From NCBI RefSeq assembly GCF_036417845.1, contig NC_089981.1, forward strand, positions 80,145,268 through 80,209,267: 64,000 nt of DNA, in the 5' to 3' direction. Each line of letters begins with the position of its first letter. Position 1 is the first letter of the stretch. Shown piece by piece: positions 25,661 through 37,900 of the stretch. Source of the DNA: Apteryx mantelli. Taxonomy: Eukaryota > Chordata > Aves > Apterygiformes > Apterygidae. The notes under the pieces were generated by a model that searched no databases, was not told the origin of the DNA, and saw only the letters and a list, made by a program, of their open reading frames with translations. The position numbers and the translations under genes are program-made.

Positions 25661-28600
25661 CTTGGTTTTTCTGTTTCTGATTATTTATGTTAGGTGGCAG
25701 AAGAGGCAGCCTTTGTATGAACACAAGCGTTTCTGGCATTTCTCATAGATTCAGGGTTCAAATGAAAGATGATGGGAGCTGATAGCCCTTTAAATCTCTT
25801 CCTGTGATTGAGAGGACTGGAATTTGCAACATCAACAATGCTTTCTTTGCAGGAATTCTTTTACTTAACTTTTTTTTCCCCCCCCAAACCTACTGTGAGC
25901 CTCATTCTACTTCTCAGAATATTAGTTGCTGATCTGATTCTTGGGACTTGTGGATTACGCCCAGGAGTGCACGTAACAAAGTGAAATTCATTTGCTGATG
26001 TAAAATCCATCATGAATTAATGTTTATCCCGGATCGTATAAGCAGACACTCCAGCGGCTTCCGACAACAGGATGGAGAACTGCGCGGAGTCATTTCCCTG
26101 AACGCTGGGTTGTTAAGGCAAAACTTCATTTAAAAGTGCACGGGCAAATTCTTCTCTTAAAAGCTAGCTGGTTGGGACTGAAGGGCAAACAAATGCATTT
26201 CTAGCATGGCTGGAATCAGTGGAGCTATGCTCATGTACACAAGTGTTGAGTTTCCCCATTAAGGCAGGAAAATTGTTACTGAGGGCTCCAACTTTTGGTC
26301 TGTGCAGTTCAATTCAGATTAGAAGTCTCATGGGGTAAGAAAAAAAGTAGCATTTGAAGTCCAGCCACTGTCGTGAGCCAGGTAGGAGACCTCTGCTAAA
26401 ATGGGCAATGTTGAAATATTCCCCATTTAATAATAACTGGCTTAACACCTCCCGAGAGGATGACTGGCCATATTTTCCAGCTGTGGTTCGCATGCTAGTT
26501 TCCATGTGGAAATCCCTACCAGAAAGGCATAGAGAGGCTTTGTGTTAAAAAGAGCTTTTAAACTCTGCAGCACCTGCTTGGCCTGCGGGAGCCGGGCTGG
26601 GCTGGAGCTCGCGGGCCCTTGCGGGGCCTCACCTGCACCTCCCCGGCTCGCCCCGACCCTCCGCTCCCGCTGCCAAGGGAGCCTCCTCTTTTTTTTTTTC
26701 TTTTTCTTTTTATCTTTTCTTTGCCAGATCAGTTCCCTGATCTGAGCCACTGCAAGTCAGCGCTGCTTTCCCGTTAACGGGAAAAGCTCAGTGGCTGGAG
26801 CAGTTTGCAGCTGGACGCAGTGCATAAGCCTGCAGCCTTCCCCATCTCCAGCAACCTCAGTGCCTGATGGAGGACACGCGGACGCCTCTCCTGGAGGCTA
26901 CGGAGAAGGTGCTTGCTGGCACCTCTCGGAAGACTCATATTTACATAGCATTAAGCACTGGCATCCTGTTGAGCTGTCTTACACCGTGCAAGTTGCACAC
27001 ACGCGCGTTCAGGGGTTTAGACCATGCTGACTGAAGGTTGCTTGGCACGGAGGGAGAAACCGAGCTGGGCTGGGAAGTGAGAGCTTGCACTGCTCTTTTG
27101 CACGGATCCCTCCGTGCGGGAGAGGCGAGAATAATTTGGCTTCAGCTCTGAAGTACAAGTCCTTTCCTCTGCCCGTTTTCTCTGTCCTCTTGGCAGTCTG
27201 TGGAGGTGGGTTTTTTGTTGCTGTTTTGGCCTTTTTTTTTTTCAGGCAATAAAAGCAGCTTTTTGGCTTTCATAGTATCTGTCTGCGTGACAGCTTCCCA
27301 CTGAGGAGGAACTATGAGAATCATAGAAAGTTACTTCGGTGCTTCCCGTGTTGCTGGGTAGCAGGCAAGTTCTGCTCTGCACGTGACTGCCAAATTAAAA
27401 ATCATTAAAGAAGTTGCACCCTGAAATGCCAAACGGCATAAAGCAGTTAGGGCCGGGTAACTGGAGGTGCTGCCTCTGCCGGCACGCGGGCATGCGTGCG
27501 CTGGAGGGCAGAGCGGTGGGCTGCTCCGGACCCGTGTTGCACCCTAACGATTTCGGGGGGGGTCTGGACCAGAGTCCCACTACGCTTAACTCCATGGTAC
27601 CTCCTGAGGCTGCCTGGGGGGACTGCCACAGGGCTTGTATCCGCCGTGGGAAGCTCTTTAATTTGGCTGACTTTGGACTGAAACGGAGAGGGAAGATTCA
27701 TACGTTCCTTCCTGCCGTTTTTCCTTGGGCGGCGATCACCATTTCCAAAGTGAAGGTCTGACTGCAGCATCAATTTGATTTAAACCTAGCTTACTGGGTT
27801 AAGGTAAATTGCTTATTGACTGTCCCCAGGCAGTGTTACTGCTGTAACTAAGTGTGTTTTTCAAACCCATTTAAAGTTAAGCTGGTGCAACATTTAAATA
27901 TAAATAAGGGCTTTAGATGTCACTGAAGATCCCAACATAAGAATCCATAAGTGTCTCCCTTTAGCTTGATCTGTATATAGTTCCTACAGCAGCCCAACGA
28001 TTTATTTACTTGTGTGTTTACTGGGGAGGAGGAAGGCACGGTGATTGTTTTCACCTGTGTAGTTAATCCTGCGGTAACCCCATCATTACCAATGCATTTC
28101 GGATGGACGCATGTACCACTTGTACAAAATAGCACGCGATAGCGTGGCTTACTCCTGCTCCGGCAAGAGAAGCTGTGCTAGCACACAGCGGCTGAACAGC
28201 GGTGGATGGGACTGATTCAGTACAAGAAGCTCCTCTTCCTTTCCTTTTACAAGAATAAGCTATGCTGCTATAATGCATATACATTTATACCAGTATGGCC
28301 ATGCTCCTAATTTTTTTTTTTTTGATGAACTGAGGTCCTTTTTCAGAAGTTTGCTGGCAGAGGAAGCTGTGACCAGCCCCCTGGTGCTGTCATCAGCCGG
28401 CGCGTGGACGGTACGGCTCCGAGCGGGCGGCTGCAGCGTAGCTCGCGTTAGCGCTCCCTGCTCTGCAAAAGACAAGCGCTACCTGTAACGTTAAGGCGCT
28501 GCCTTTGCTTTAAGAATGTAGCTGATGCAGGCTGTTTTTTCAGAGCTCCCGTTTGTCTCAGAAGCGGGCAATGCCGAAATGAAGTGTAGCCTGCTGGAGA

Positions 28601-31105
28601 CTTCTTCAGCTTCTTCGGTATTGCCAAACAAGATTTGGCACTCATTCCAAGACCTTTTAATTTTTTTTAATCATAAATCGCCAGCTCTTGCCTCTGTTAC
28701 AGCTGGGGGTCAAGAATAGCTAGATCTGAAGGTGGCTGAGGTTACTGTTTATGGCAAAAGAAGGATGGGGCAGGGGTTAGAGTGCTGGGCCTGGGTCTCG
28801 GCTGGCTTGGCTGTAGTCTGTGGAGCAAACCATGCTTTTGCTTGCGCGTCTCAGTTCTGCCAGCACCAGGGGTCCCGCACCAAGGGGTCAGATTGGTTTC
28901 TAAAATCCTCTCCCTTCTTTCAGCGCGTGGGAGGATGATTTCATTAATCTGTATGTATGCGCGCTGTTCAGATGCTGCTGGAAAACACAATAGTACAAAT
29001 GAAAGCAGGAGGAGAGGAAGAACAAACCCGTCAGCCTTCTTGAAGTGTTTTTGGGCAGCACAAAGCCAGGATGTTGTTCCTTTTTAGTGGCTGAGTAGTC
29101 TGACATGTTGCAAAATACAAAGGCTCTGCATATTCCCTGTGGCAGAGTGAAAACTGGAGCTACCCAGAAGCAAAACCTATCATTAGCGCTCATCCAAGCA
29201 GAACAGTCTCCTGAAAGCCGTAAACAGGCACAGAAGGGAGGGAGGGACCGAGCAGCAAAAAAGAGCTTTTCTTTGGGGCCGACAGTGTGCGGCGACAGCC
29301 TTGTCGGGGAAGCGGAGGGCCGCGAAGCCACGAAGGCAGCACGCGGGCTCGGGGTCCACTCAGCTCGTCAGAGCTCTCAAAGGGCTGTAGGGAGCTGCTG
29401 GCCCCCGGTGTCCCCTGTCCTGCAGCACAGGCACGGGGGGGCTATGGTCCCTCGAGGTTCAGGGCCTGCCCCCACAAATCAGAGTGGCTGTGCCCTGCAA
29501 CTTATCTCCATTTCCCCTACACCCAGTTATACTTAGCTGGTAAGAGATGCCCTTTCACGTGTCTTTCCAGGTCCTTGCTGTGACCCAGGCCATCCTAGAG
29601 GCATGCAATAATTTAGACTGAATGCTGTGCCGTGCAGCTCTGGTCTGCACAACTTCACAGGTTGGAGGAAGTATTGACATGCTCTGATTTGTCTCCCGTG
29701 GATGTCATCTCCATAGGAGTTGGCTTTACTTGGAGGACAGTGGGGCACAGAAAACTGCAGGGAAGCACCTTGTGTTCGGAGAGAAAGGAAAAGGAAGGTT
29801 TAAAGAACTGGCTTGGATGGATGCAGGGAGCATCACAGCTTTGCAGGCCAAATGCTCCAGAAAGTTGGCAGCATGAACCACAATGTTGCTTGGGTGCAAG
29901 AGACGAGCATTTCTGATGATCTTATGTTTCCCAAGGGAACTTCTTTAAATTGGACTGCTCTGCCGTATTTTTGCATTGATACTTCTTTAGGTACCGATCT
30001 CCATCAGGCTTAGCCAACCTTGAGGGGACAAGAAGCAAGATCAGGAGAGAGCTGCATTCACTGCAGTGGATGTTGTGACCTGCGAGTGTCCCCACTGCAG
30101 GCCGTACGGACGCGCCACCAGAACGTGTCCTGGAGCCCTAGGAAACAGCAACAGCATATACCCCGAAGCCCTGCAGCTGAGTCGGGGCAGGCCCTGGGTG
30201 CTGGAAGCCTGGCTGGATGCCAAGGCAAGATGTATGCAGCCCTTTAAGTCTAGCGCCAGGTCTCTTTTGTCAGGGTACTTCCCTTTTCTCAGCCAGCGTA
30301 GTGCTAAATTGCCTCTTTGAGATAACAAAATAGTTGCCTGCCATTTTAATCTCTGATATGTCTCACTCCGGTCAGACCATTTACCTGCTAATAAGCCTTT
30401 GTGGTCAGAGATAAAACAGAAAGCTACCAGCCCTTTAAGGATGTATCTGAGTGGATTTGCCACATTGTGCTTTGTGGAAAATATGGAAAGATGCTGCGTT
30501 CATAATATATCACTCACATCCGTGTTTGTAAACAGATTTATCACACCATCTGCAGAATTGTACCATGCTCTCCTCCATATTTATTTCCTTTCCATTTATA
30601 TAGTACTGCTCCCATTTATTTTATTCCCTTTTTACGATGAGATACAATAGCAATCTTTTTTCTTCCCCACAGAAAGAGTACAGTCTCTGTGGGAGAGAAT
30701 ATTTAATCAATCAAATTTGTTCAGCTTGGTGCATAACCACAAGCCATTACAGTTTCGAGATGTACCTGTCTGGGTTTGTGTCTCTTCTCTTCACATCTGT
30801 ACAGTGCAGGTGGGGAGGAAGAGATAATTTAGAACAAATATGCTGGTAAACAGGATGCTGTATCGTTATTTCCTGTCTCCCATTGCACTGGTTTAGCTTA
30901 ATTTTTAGAAATTGACTGAACTTGAGGGCAATAATGCTATTATTACAATCGCTATGACTGTCTGTAGCTGATACTGTATACAGCAGAGTATTTGCATAAC
31001 TGGGGGAAAAAAGCCAACCCACTACGTTATCAAGTCTGATAAGGAAGGTTTAGTCATAGGCAAATAATAGAGTGATTTACTGGGTGTGAAAATAAGTTGG
31101 ACTGA
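25661..31105. other. INF2 intron 1, late part
   Basis: Mostly unremarkable intronic sequence. It contains a perfect 18-bp palindrome at 26767-26784 and a block at 30300-30850 that looks repeat-free and has several AGATAA-type motifs. No exon is recognised. Confidence 0.5.
26767..26784. promoter_or_regulatory. Perfect 18-bp palindrome with two E2F-like half sites
   Basis: The sequence TTTCCCGTTAACGGGAAA is identical on both strands. Each arm holds a TTTCCCG core resembling an E2F element. Binding is inferred from motif similarity only. Confidence 0.3.
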
Positions 31106-31109
31106 AAGA

Positions 31110-32119
31110 GAGCTTGCAGAAAGCAGCTCCTTGTGCAGCCCCTCTGCGGGATGGCCCGAACCTCGGGCACGGCCTCTCCGAGCACCCGCTCATTAGCCGG
31201 CTGCGCCTTCCCGGCCCGGGGCCATCCGCGCAGCCCTTCTCACGGGGCTGGATGAGGAGGCTCCTCCGGGAACAAACAGGGTTAAAACCGGCAGCCCGGG
31301 CTTGCGTAAAACCGGATTCTCGGCTTGGTGCACACTTTCGCTTTGGGGAGAGCGAAGAGGCTCGCCTGTGCCAGAGCAGAGAGCAGGGACAGGTCCCACC
31401 CTGTGAGTCAGGGCTGGGACGGGGCCAAGCGCCCGGGCTCGGCCCGCTGCGCAAGCGCGTGGCTCTGTGCCCATTCCCTGCACAGGAATACAAAATCCGG
31501 CACAGTCACATCTCCGTTATCGTCGCTAGCAGGAGGCCGAGAGGTCCGGGGCCTTTGGAGAAGGCAGGATGCTAAAGAGACTTCCCCCAGCCTCTGCTGG
31601 CACCACGTTGGCTCCGGACTATTTACTAGGTCTGGTTCAGCCTGATGGTCCCAGACCTGGAGAATGCTGCGCTGAGCGCGCGGGGTCTGCTCCGTGCCGC
31701 CCGCCGGCGCTGGCTCCCACGCTGCCCCCGCGGCCCCAAACTCTGCCCCTTCTGCACCTTCCTCCCGGGGAGAATTTCGCCGCGTCTCCCCGCGAAGCCT
31801 GTGCTGCCCCTCCTGCCTCGAACCCGCAGGCGCTAAACCCCGTCGCTGGGCTTGGTGCACCATACGGGGCAGGATCTGACCGCAGCTTTTTTTGGAGCGC
31901 CTGTCCAGCCCTCTGACTGTAAATTTGCCTAAGGCGAGAGCGGTGGGACGCCGCCGCGGCGCCAGGGCTGCGATGGTGGCGGCAGCACACCTCGCTGTGC
32001 TGGGGAGGGAGGATTTTGCTTCTCCCTTGCTTCGTGCCAAACCCAAATTCCTGGGCTTGGGTACAGAGGAGCAACTGGGGGAGTGACCAACTCCAACAAA
32101 ACTTTTGCCAAGAGTGAGT
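31110..32119 (+). promoter_or_regulatory. INF2: CpG-rich block with tandem splice donors, candidate alternative promoter and first exon
   Basis: This G+C- and CpG-rich block lies about 2.4 kb upstream of coding exon 2. It is followed by two overlapping good donors: AAGA then GTGAGT (GT at 32114-32115), and GTGA then GTAAGG (GT at 32118-32119). A first exon ending here could splice to the acceptor at 34523-34524 and yield the same protein, because the start codon lies in exon 2. No other sequence evidence supports transcription from this site. Confidence 0.35.
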
Positions 32120-34524
32120 AAGGGCTCTGGGTTTCCGACAGTTGTGACAAATCTTAGAAACTCTGGCCTGTACTTTGGTAGGAGTTTGTTTTTGTTCCTT
32201 TTTAATATGGTCTTTTTTTTATTATTTTAAGCTGTACAGTATGTCCTCAAATGCTATATTCGCAACCTCACATTTTTCCATCATGACCATCTATCTTTTT
32301 TTCAGTTAACAAAACAGTGCACAACTGGGCTCCTGGCCAAGAATTTCTTCCCCCTTTGAAGCAAAGGGAAACTCTGCAAAAGGTTTTCTCCACAGCTCTC
32401 TAAAAGCGTATGAGGATTTTCTGTGACTATATCCCTCTAACTTCACCACCTCTCTGACCCTTACTCAACAGCCTTTAAAGCCCTGAGTCGTGACTTGAGT
32501 GCCCTTGGCAAAAAGTTTCACCCATCACCTTCCCCCAGGGGCTGCTTACTCTAGCTGTTCAGGATAGCCCATTCCCTGCACTTTGCATCCTTCCAAGAGA
32601 CATGTTTAGACCCACAATATCATTCCCTAAATGTCTACCACGAATTATTACGCAAACTTCATCTGGAGATTGCCGGAGGAGTGACTACTGAAAGGAGACT
32701 GTCTGGTAAACCAGAAAACCTCAGGCAGTACATGGGGCATGCGGCTCTGTTGCAGGAAAGCAGTGAGTACCTCTCGAAACACTTCGATCCTCAGTAAAAA
32801 TCACAAGGCAGGCTTTAGAGTAAGAAGTTTATTTTGAATAGTTGTAAATGACTGGTCCTTTTTCTTGGCCTTCTAGCAAGTAAACCTTTCAGAGACTTTC
32901 AGTCTGGATTTTCAAGCCGTTCCCTACGCTCTGCATGGTTAGAAACAGCTAGTGCTGGAGTTTAGAAGGGAGAGCAAGATTCTCCTATAATCCCTTGAGT
33001 CTAGAGCTGGGGTTTTAAGGGAACCCTCGACTAGTGCGTAATGTAATAAAGTCACAGGAGGTGGAGATTTGGTATGGCTCTGCACCACTTGGCCAGACCT
33101 GTCTGCCTCTAGCCGCCTTGGGGCTTACCTACAGCAGAGGCAGGCAAGCCTTAGGACAGGGAGTGCCAGCACCTCACTGCTGTCCCTACCCTGACTGGTT
33201 TGTCCAGTGCTATGAAGCAGTTCTGTTGTCCACTCTGAGCAAAAGGGGTGGCAAAAAGAGGAGAGACGTGATGCTGCTGTCTGCGGGAAAGCCTTGGGGT
33301 GACCGAGCTGAGTGCTGTGGCCAAGAGGTGGCAACCAGGGGACAGGGCAGAGGGGAGTCTTCCCGTGTCAGCCTGTTTCGGAGGCCAGCTAGCCCCCCGA
33401 GTTCTCCTGACCTCCATGGGGCTCCTCAGCCCTGTGTACAGGAGGGTTGCAGCAGCATGGCAGGGAGGGGAGGTGGCGTTAGTACCTGGCTGTGGACACA
33501 CGAGCCGTCGCGGGTCCGGCACTGCTGCCTGACATGTGGCTCGGGGACCAGGGAGGCAGGTGCTGGAGTTATCCTGCTTGCGTAGGACAGCAGAGCACCT
33601 GGGATTTGAAATGGTTGCTTAAAATCTGTGAAAAGCGCTTACATTCTGTATCTTAATCACTACAGGTCTAAAAATGAAAAACCTGCCTCAAACATAAAGT
33701 TTGTCACCCAGGGTTAATTTAACTAGGTTTTGATATTTCTCTGTGGGGCATCAGCCCCTCACACTCATTGCTGCGAACAGAGTGGCTGAGGTGGACCGTG
33801 TGCCCCAGGGAGATGGGCCTTGAAAAAGCTGTTCCCCATTTTTGGCCAGATGTACTGCTGCTTTAATAGCTTCCCGCTGCAGGTCCTCCGCTTGTAACCT
33901 GTTGGGCTCTCACATTATCACACACAAGCACCACGTTTTGCAAACGTATTTGCTGTTAGAGCAGACAGGAAGAGATTAAGTGAGTGCTGTAAAATTAACC
34001 TCCACATCAGTCAAAAGAAACAAAAGCAAAAAATAACACAGTAATCGGATGCTCTTAAGAGCAGGATATGCTCAAAATGACTTCATCCCACTACAAACAC
34101 TTAGAAACTGCACAACCTTGCCAGTGTAGTGAGATTTTAAAGAGGTTAAATGGGCATAAGGAGTTCAGAGTTGATAATGCTGCTTCCAACCTTGTCCTTT
34201 CACTGCATGAAAATAGGCAGTGGCTATTGACTGGTGTAAATTGGCTACTTTTAAAGCTGTATTTGCTGGCTTAGATGTGCTAAGAGTCTGTCTACAGAGT
34301 TTTCAGGGCCTGAATGTAATGTGCGTGGTTAAGTGGGGAATATATTTAGTTTCTCAACAGAGGACTGGTTCCAGTGTGTGCCCCACATGCGTGAGAGCTG
34401 GCCTAAGAAGAGGCCTGCTGTGGCTGTGGTTTAAGTCCTGATCACTGGGAGAAAAACCACTACTGCCAAGGGTTGGTGGTCAGTCCAGATAGAATTCTCA
34501 CTCTGTCTTTTCCTGTCCTTTCAG
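32120..34524. other. End of INF2 intron 1
   Basis: Intronic sequence ending in a pyrimidine-rich acceptor (cctgtcctttcag, AG at 34523-34524). A moderately GC-rich stretch lies at 33030-33590. No further exon is recognised. Confidence 0.6.
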
Positions 34525-34539
34525 GATAAATTGTTCACA

Positions 34540-34933
34540 ATGTCCATCAAAAAGGAAGGTGCCCACAAAAAATGGGCTGCCCTGAAGGAGAAACTCGGGC
34601 CCCAGGAGACAGACCAGTCGGAGGCCAACCTGGAAAATGCGGAGCCGGAGCTGTGCATCCGCCTCCTACAAATGCCTTCCGTGGTGAACTACTCCGGGCT
34701 GAAGAAGCGGCTGGAGAACAGTGACGACACCTGGATGGTCCAGTTCCTGGAGCTGTGCGGACTCGACCTCCTCTTGGAGGCCCTGGACAGGCTGTCTGGG
34801 CGAGGGGTGGCCAGGATTTCTGACGCCTTGCTTCAGCTCACCTGCATTAATTGTGTGCGAGCGGTGATGAACTCCCACAAAGGGATCGAGTACATTGTCA
34901 GCAATGAGGGCTACGTCAGAAAACTCTTCCAAG
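34540..34933 (+). CDS. INF2: INF2 exon 2, coding part (residues 1-131)
   Basis: The exon begins at 34525 after a TTTCAG acceptor and has 15 nt of 5' UTR before the start codon. It encodes the first armadillo-like part of the DID, including [20 protein letters not shown] and [16 protein letters not shown], which I recognise as INF2. The donor is CCAAG then GTAAGA (GT at 34934). It ends in phase 1. Confidence 0.95.
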
Positions 34934-37900
34934 GTAAGAAGACGTCTTCTTATTTCACCCACTACACATGGCAGGGGGAGACTTTGCAGGAAAAGTTTCT
35001 GCTGCTTATCTTCCCGCCCTGCACTGGACGTATTTCACAGATGTGTCTTTCAATTATCCCACTATTCTGTCACTTTTTATATATCCAAAGGTGTTAATAG
35101 GCTTCTTGCAAGTTCTTTATCGCAGCTGATTAATAACACGGATTGTTTTCCTCTTTAAAATAATACTGCTTTGAAATGACATTGCCTTTGCCACTCTCTG
35201 CTATATAGGTGGGCTCACTTCCACACGAATGTCTTCTTAGCTCCCTGAGGAGTCAGGATAAACCCTGCCTGAGCCTTAGGCGGGCATGAGAAGTCCACGA
35301 CCTCTCAGCTTTCGACTTGTCAGCAGACATTTGCCGTTTAGTTTTTGTCAGGCCCAAGGGCAGAGAGAGAGAGAGAGAAATTCAGAGGGCTTGGAGACTT
35401 GCAGCCCATAAAGAGGAAAGAGTCTGGCATGGTTTAGACTCAAGAGAGCCCATTCTCTCTGCTGCCCAGTCTGTTCCCGTCTATAAAATTGCAGATAATG
35501 CCACTTGCTTTCTCCTGCCATTCACTTGACTCCTCATTAGGCAGCAAACTTGTCCTAGGACTTACTTGCACAGCACTTAACTACGGTGAGGCCTGGAGGA
35601 AAACTTCTGTGCTGCTCTGCAGAGCTGAGATCGCAGCTGTGCTTAGAAAGCCTTTTTAATATCTCTTTAAAATGCATTTAGGCTGAAAGCTGGCTTGTTC
35701 CACTCTTCAGTTTTAAAGTCCTCTTCCTTTCTCTCCACCCTATATTTTTTTAACCAGTGTGAAATATAAAACTGGCATTTTTGTACTGTGACAAATAAGG
35801 GGACACTCTGGGTTTTTGAGTGGTCTGGCTTCTTTGTACAATAATAAAAGAAAAGTGAGACAATCTAATCCGCTCCCCCACACCTCCCAGGGCTCACAGA
35901 GAAACAGTAGTGGAAGAAAAGGAAATACGTGAGGCCTGGTTAGAACAACTGGCCTATGTGACGTGCATACTGGGTGCTTCTGCACTAAAAATAAAACTCA
36001 TTATTGGAGAAAATGGCAGTGGTTCATCTGCCATTCTAGAAAATACCCGTCTTTGAAAACTGGAAATAAAATGTGTGACTGCAATTGCTGAGATCTTGTC
36101 TGCTGTTGGCAGCACTTCCACTAGTACTTGGAGCAGGTGAACAGCTATAAGCAGCAGTCAAAATGCCTGTAGGGTAAGTAAACTAGCATTTGCTATTCCC
36201 ACTAGAAGTTACTACCACATATTGTGGTTGGGATGAGATAGCTGTAAAATGGGATATTTTTTCCCATCTTCCATGTACTGTGGTACTACTTCTTAAATCT
36301 TTTTTCTACCACTTGTCATAAGCCAATATCAGAAGACACTGAGATTCAGAACATTAATCTGCCATTATAAATTGCTTTTTTCTTTTGTTTTTTTTCCCCC
36401 CCCAGCACTTGACACAACTAACGTCATGGTCAAAAAGCAAGTATTTGAGCTCCTGGCTGCACTGTGCATTTATTCATCAGATGGCCACGCTTTGGCTTTG
36501 GATGCCCTGGACCATTACAAGGCAAGTGTTGGACTGCAGCAGGAGTTACTGCTGCTTCATAGTATGTGCGAACACTCACTTGGGGTCTGATTCATGCAGG
36601 TAGGTCCATGTACCACAGAAAAGGAATAGAAATGAGGTTCATTTTGCATCATTTTGGTAAGAGATGCAGGGATTTATATGGTGAAATTTGTAGGAATTTT
36701 GGCCTGGCCAGTTCTGTGTCAGCAGAAGTCCAAGGTGCTGCCCTGTGAGCTGTCTACAGGCAGCCTCCTGCCAACCACAAGGTCCTTTCTGGCAGGAAAA
36801 GTGCCACCAGATTAACCAAATAAAAGGTGCCGCATCCATGGGTTTCACTGGCCCAAAATCCAGGTTGTTCATCTGTTGTCAGAAAGCATAAAGGGATCTG
36901 AGAGGAGTTTCACTGACTTTCTCTGCTGACCAGACACTGCTCCGTGGCTGGGAAATGTGGCTTTTAGCCATATCTTCCTGTTTTGTGCTCAGCAGGATAA
37001 ACTGACAGAGGTTTTAAGATGCTAATTCTATTTGAGAGCCTTCATTTAGAGGAAGAAGTTTCTGAACTGTCTGAACAGAAATGTCACTTGTGTTATTAAC
37101 AGAGTGTGAAGAACCAGCAGTATCGATTCAGTGTCATAATGAATGAGCTCTCAAATACAGATAACGTACCATACATGGTGACACTGCTGAGTGCTATCAA
37201 TGCCATAATATTGGGGAAAGAAGAGCTAAGAACAAGAACACAAATCAGAAACGAGTTCATAGGTAAGAAAATTTGTTGCACCTAACTTTCTTCAGAGAAA
37301 ATTGGTTCCAAAAACAGGGCAGTTTTACGGCTTTATTCTTTAATGTATCGATAAGATGATTAAAGAGGGATGGGGAGCAAAACTGCGCAATTGCTAAAGC
37401 CATACCCCTTGGCTTTTGACTCTTTTCTTCTCTTAAACAACCTTTTTTAACCAGATGTATTTAACCTTTCTTTGCTGCTTTCCCATAGCTTTGATCTCCT
37501 CTGGCATCCCAACAGAACTCTATTCTTTGAACGTCTTCAATATGTTTCTATAGCCAACCATCTTACGGGGCCACATTTCCATAAATTGCAACTCCTCCCA
37601 ATAGGATCTGAGGCTTCTTCACCCTGCAGCCACTCAGTTTTCCCAAAGAAGTTTACCTGTGATTCAGGATCACTTCCAACTACTTGAATATTGGAATCCT
37701 AAGCACCGTAGTTAGGATTCATCTCAAATAATGTGCTTATCTGAGCTGATGAGCCTATGCTCCATTTCTTTCTGTGGGAGAAAGGGGCATATGACTGCAC
37801 AATTCATTTGACTTATTTTAGACATCTAATTCAGAATGAGGTGAGTCATGCCCCAGAAGTGCTTGTGTCCCTCAGTAATTCTAAGGGGATGCTCTATGTT

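Noticed and set aside
24924..25739. A 271-codon minus-strand frame in intron 1
   Set aside because: Same reason: composition-driven, no recognisable domain, several overlapping frames are equally open.
30300..30850. Possible conserved enhancer with several AGATAA-type motifs
   Set aside because: Short motifs of this kind are common by chance and conservation cannot be judged from one sequence.
36526..36527. A GT dinucleotide as the exon 3 donor
   Set aside because: It would add 4 nt and lead to a stop codon in exon 4; only the GC donor at 36522 preserves the frame.
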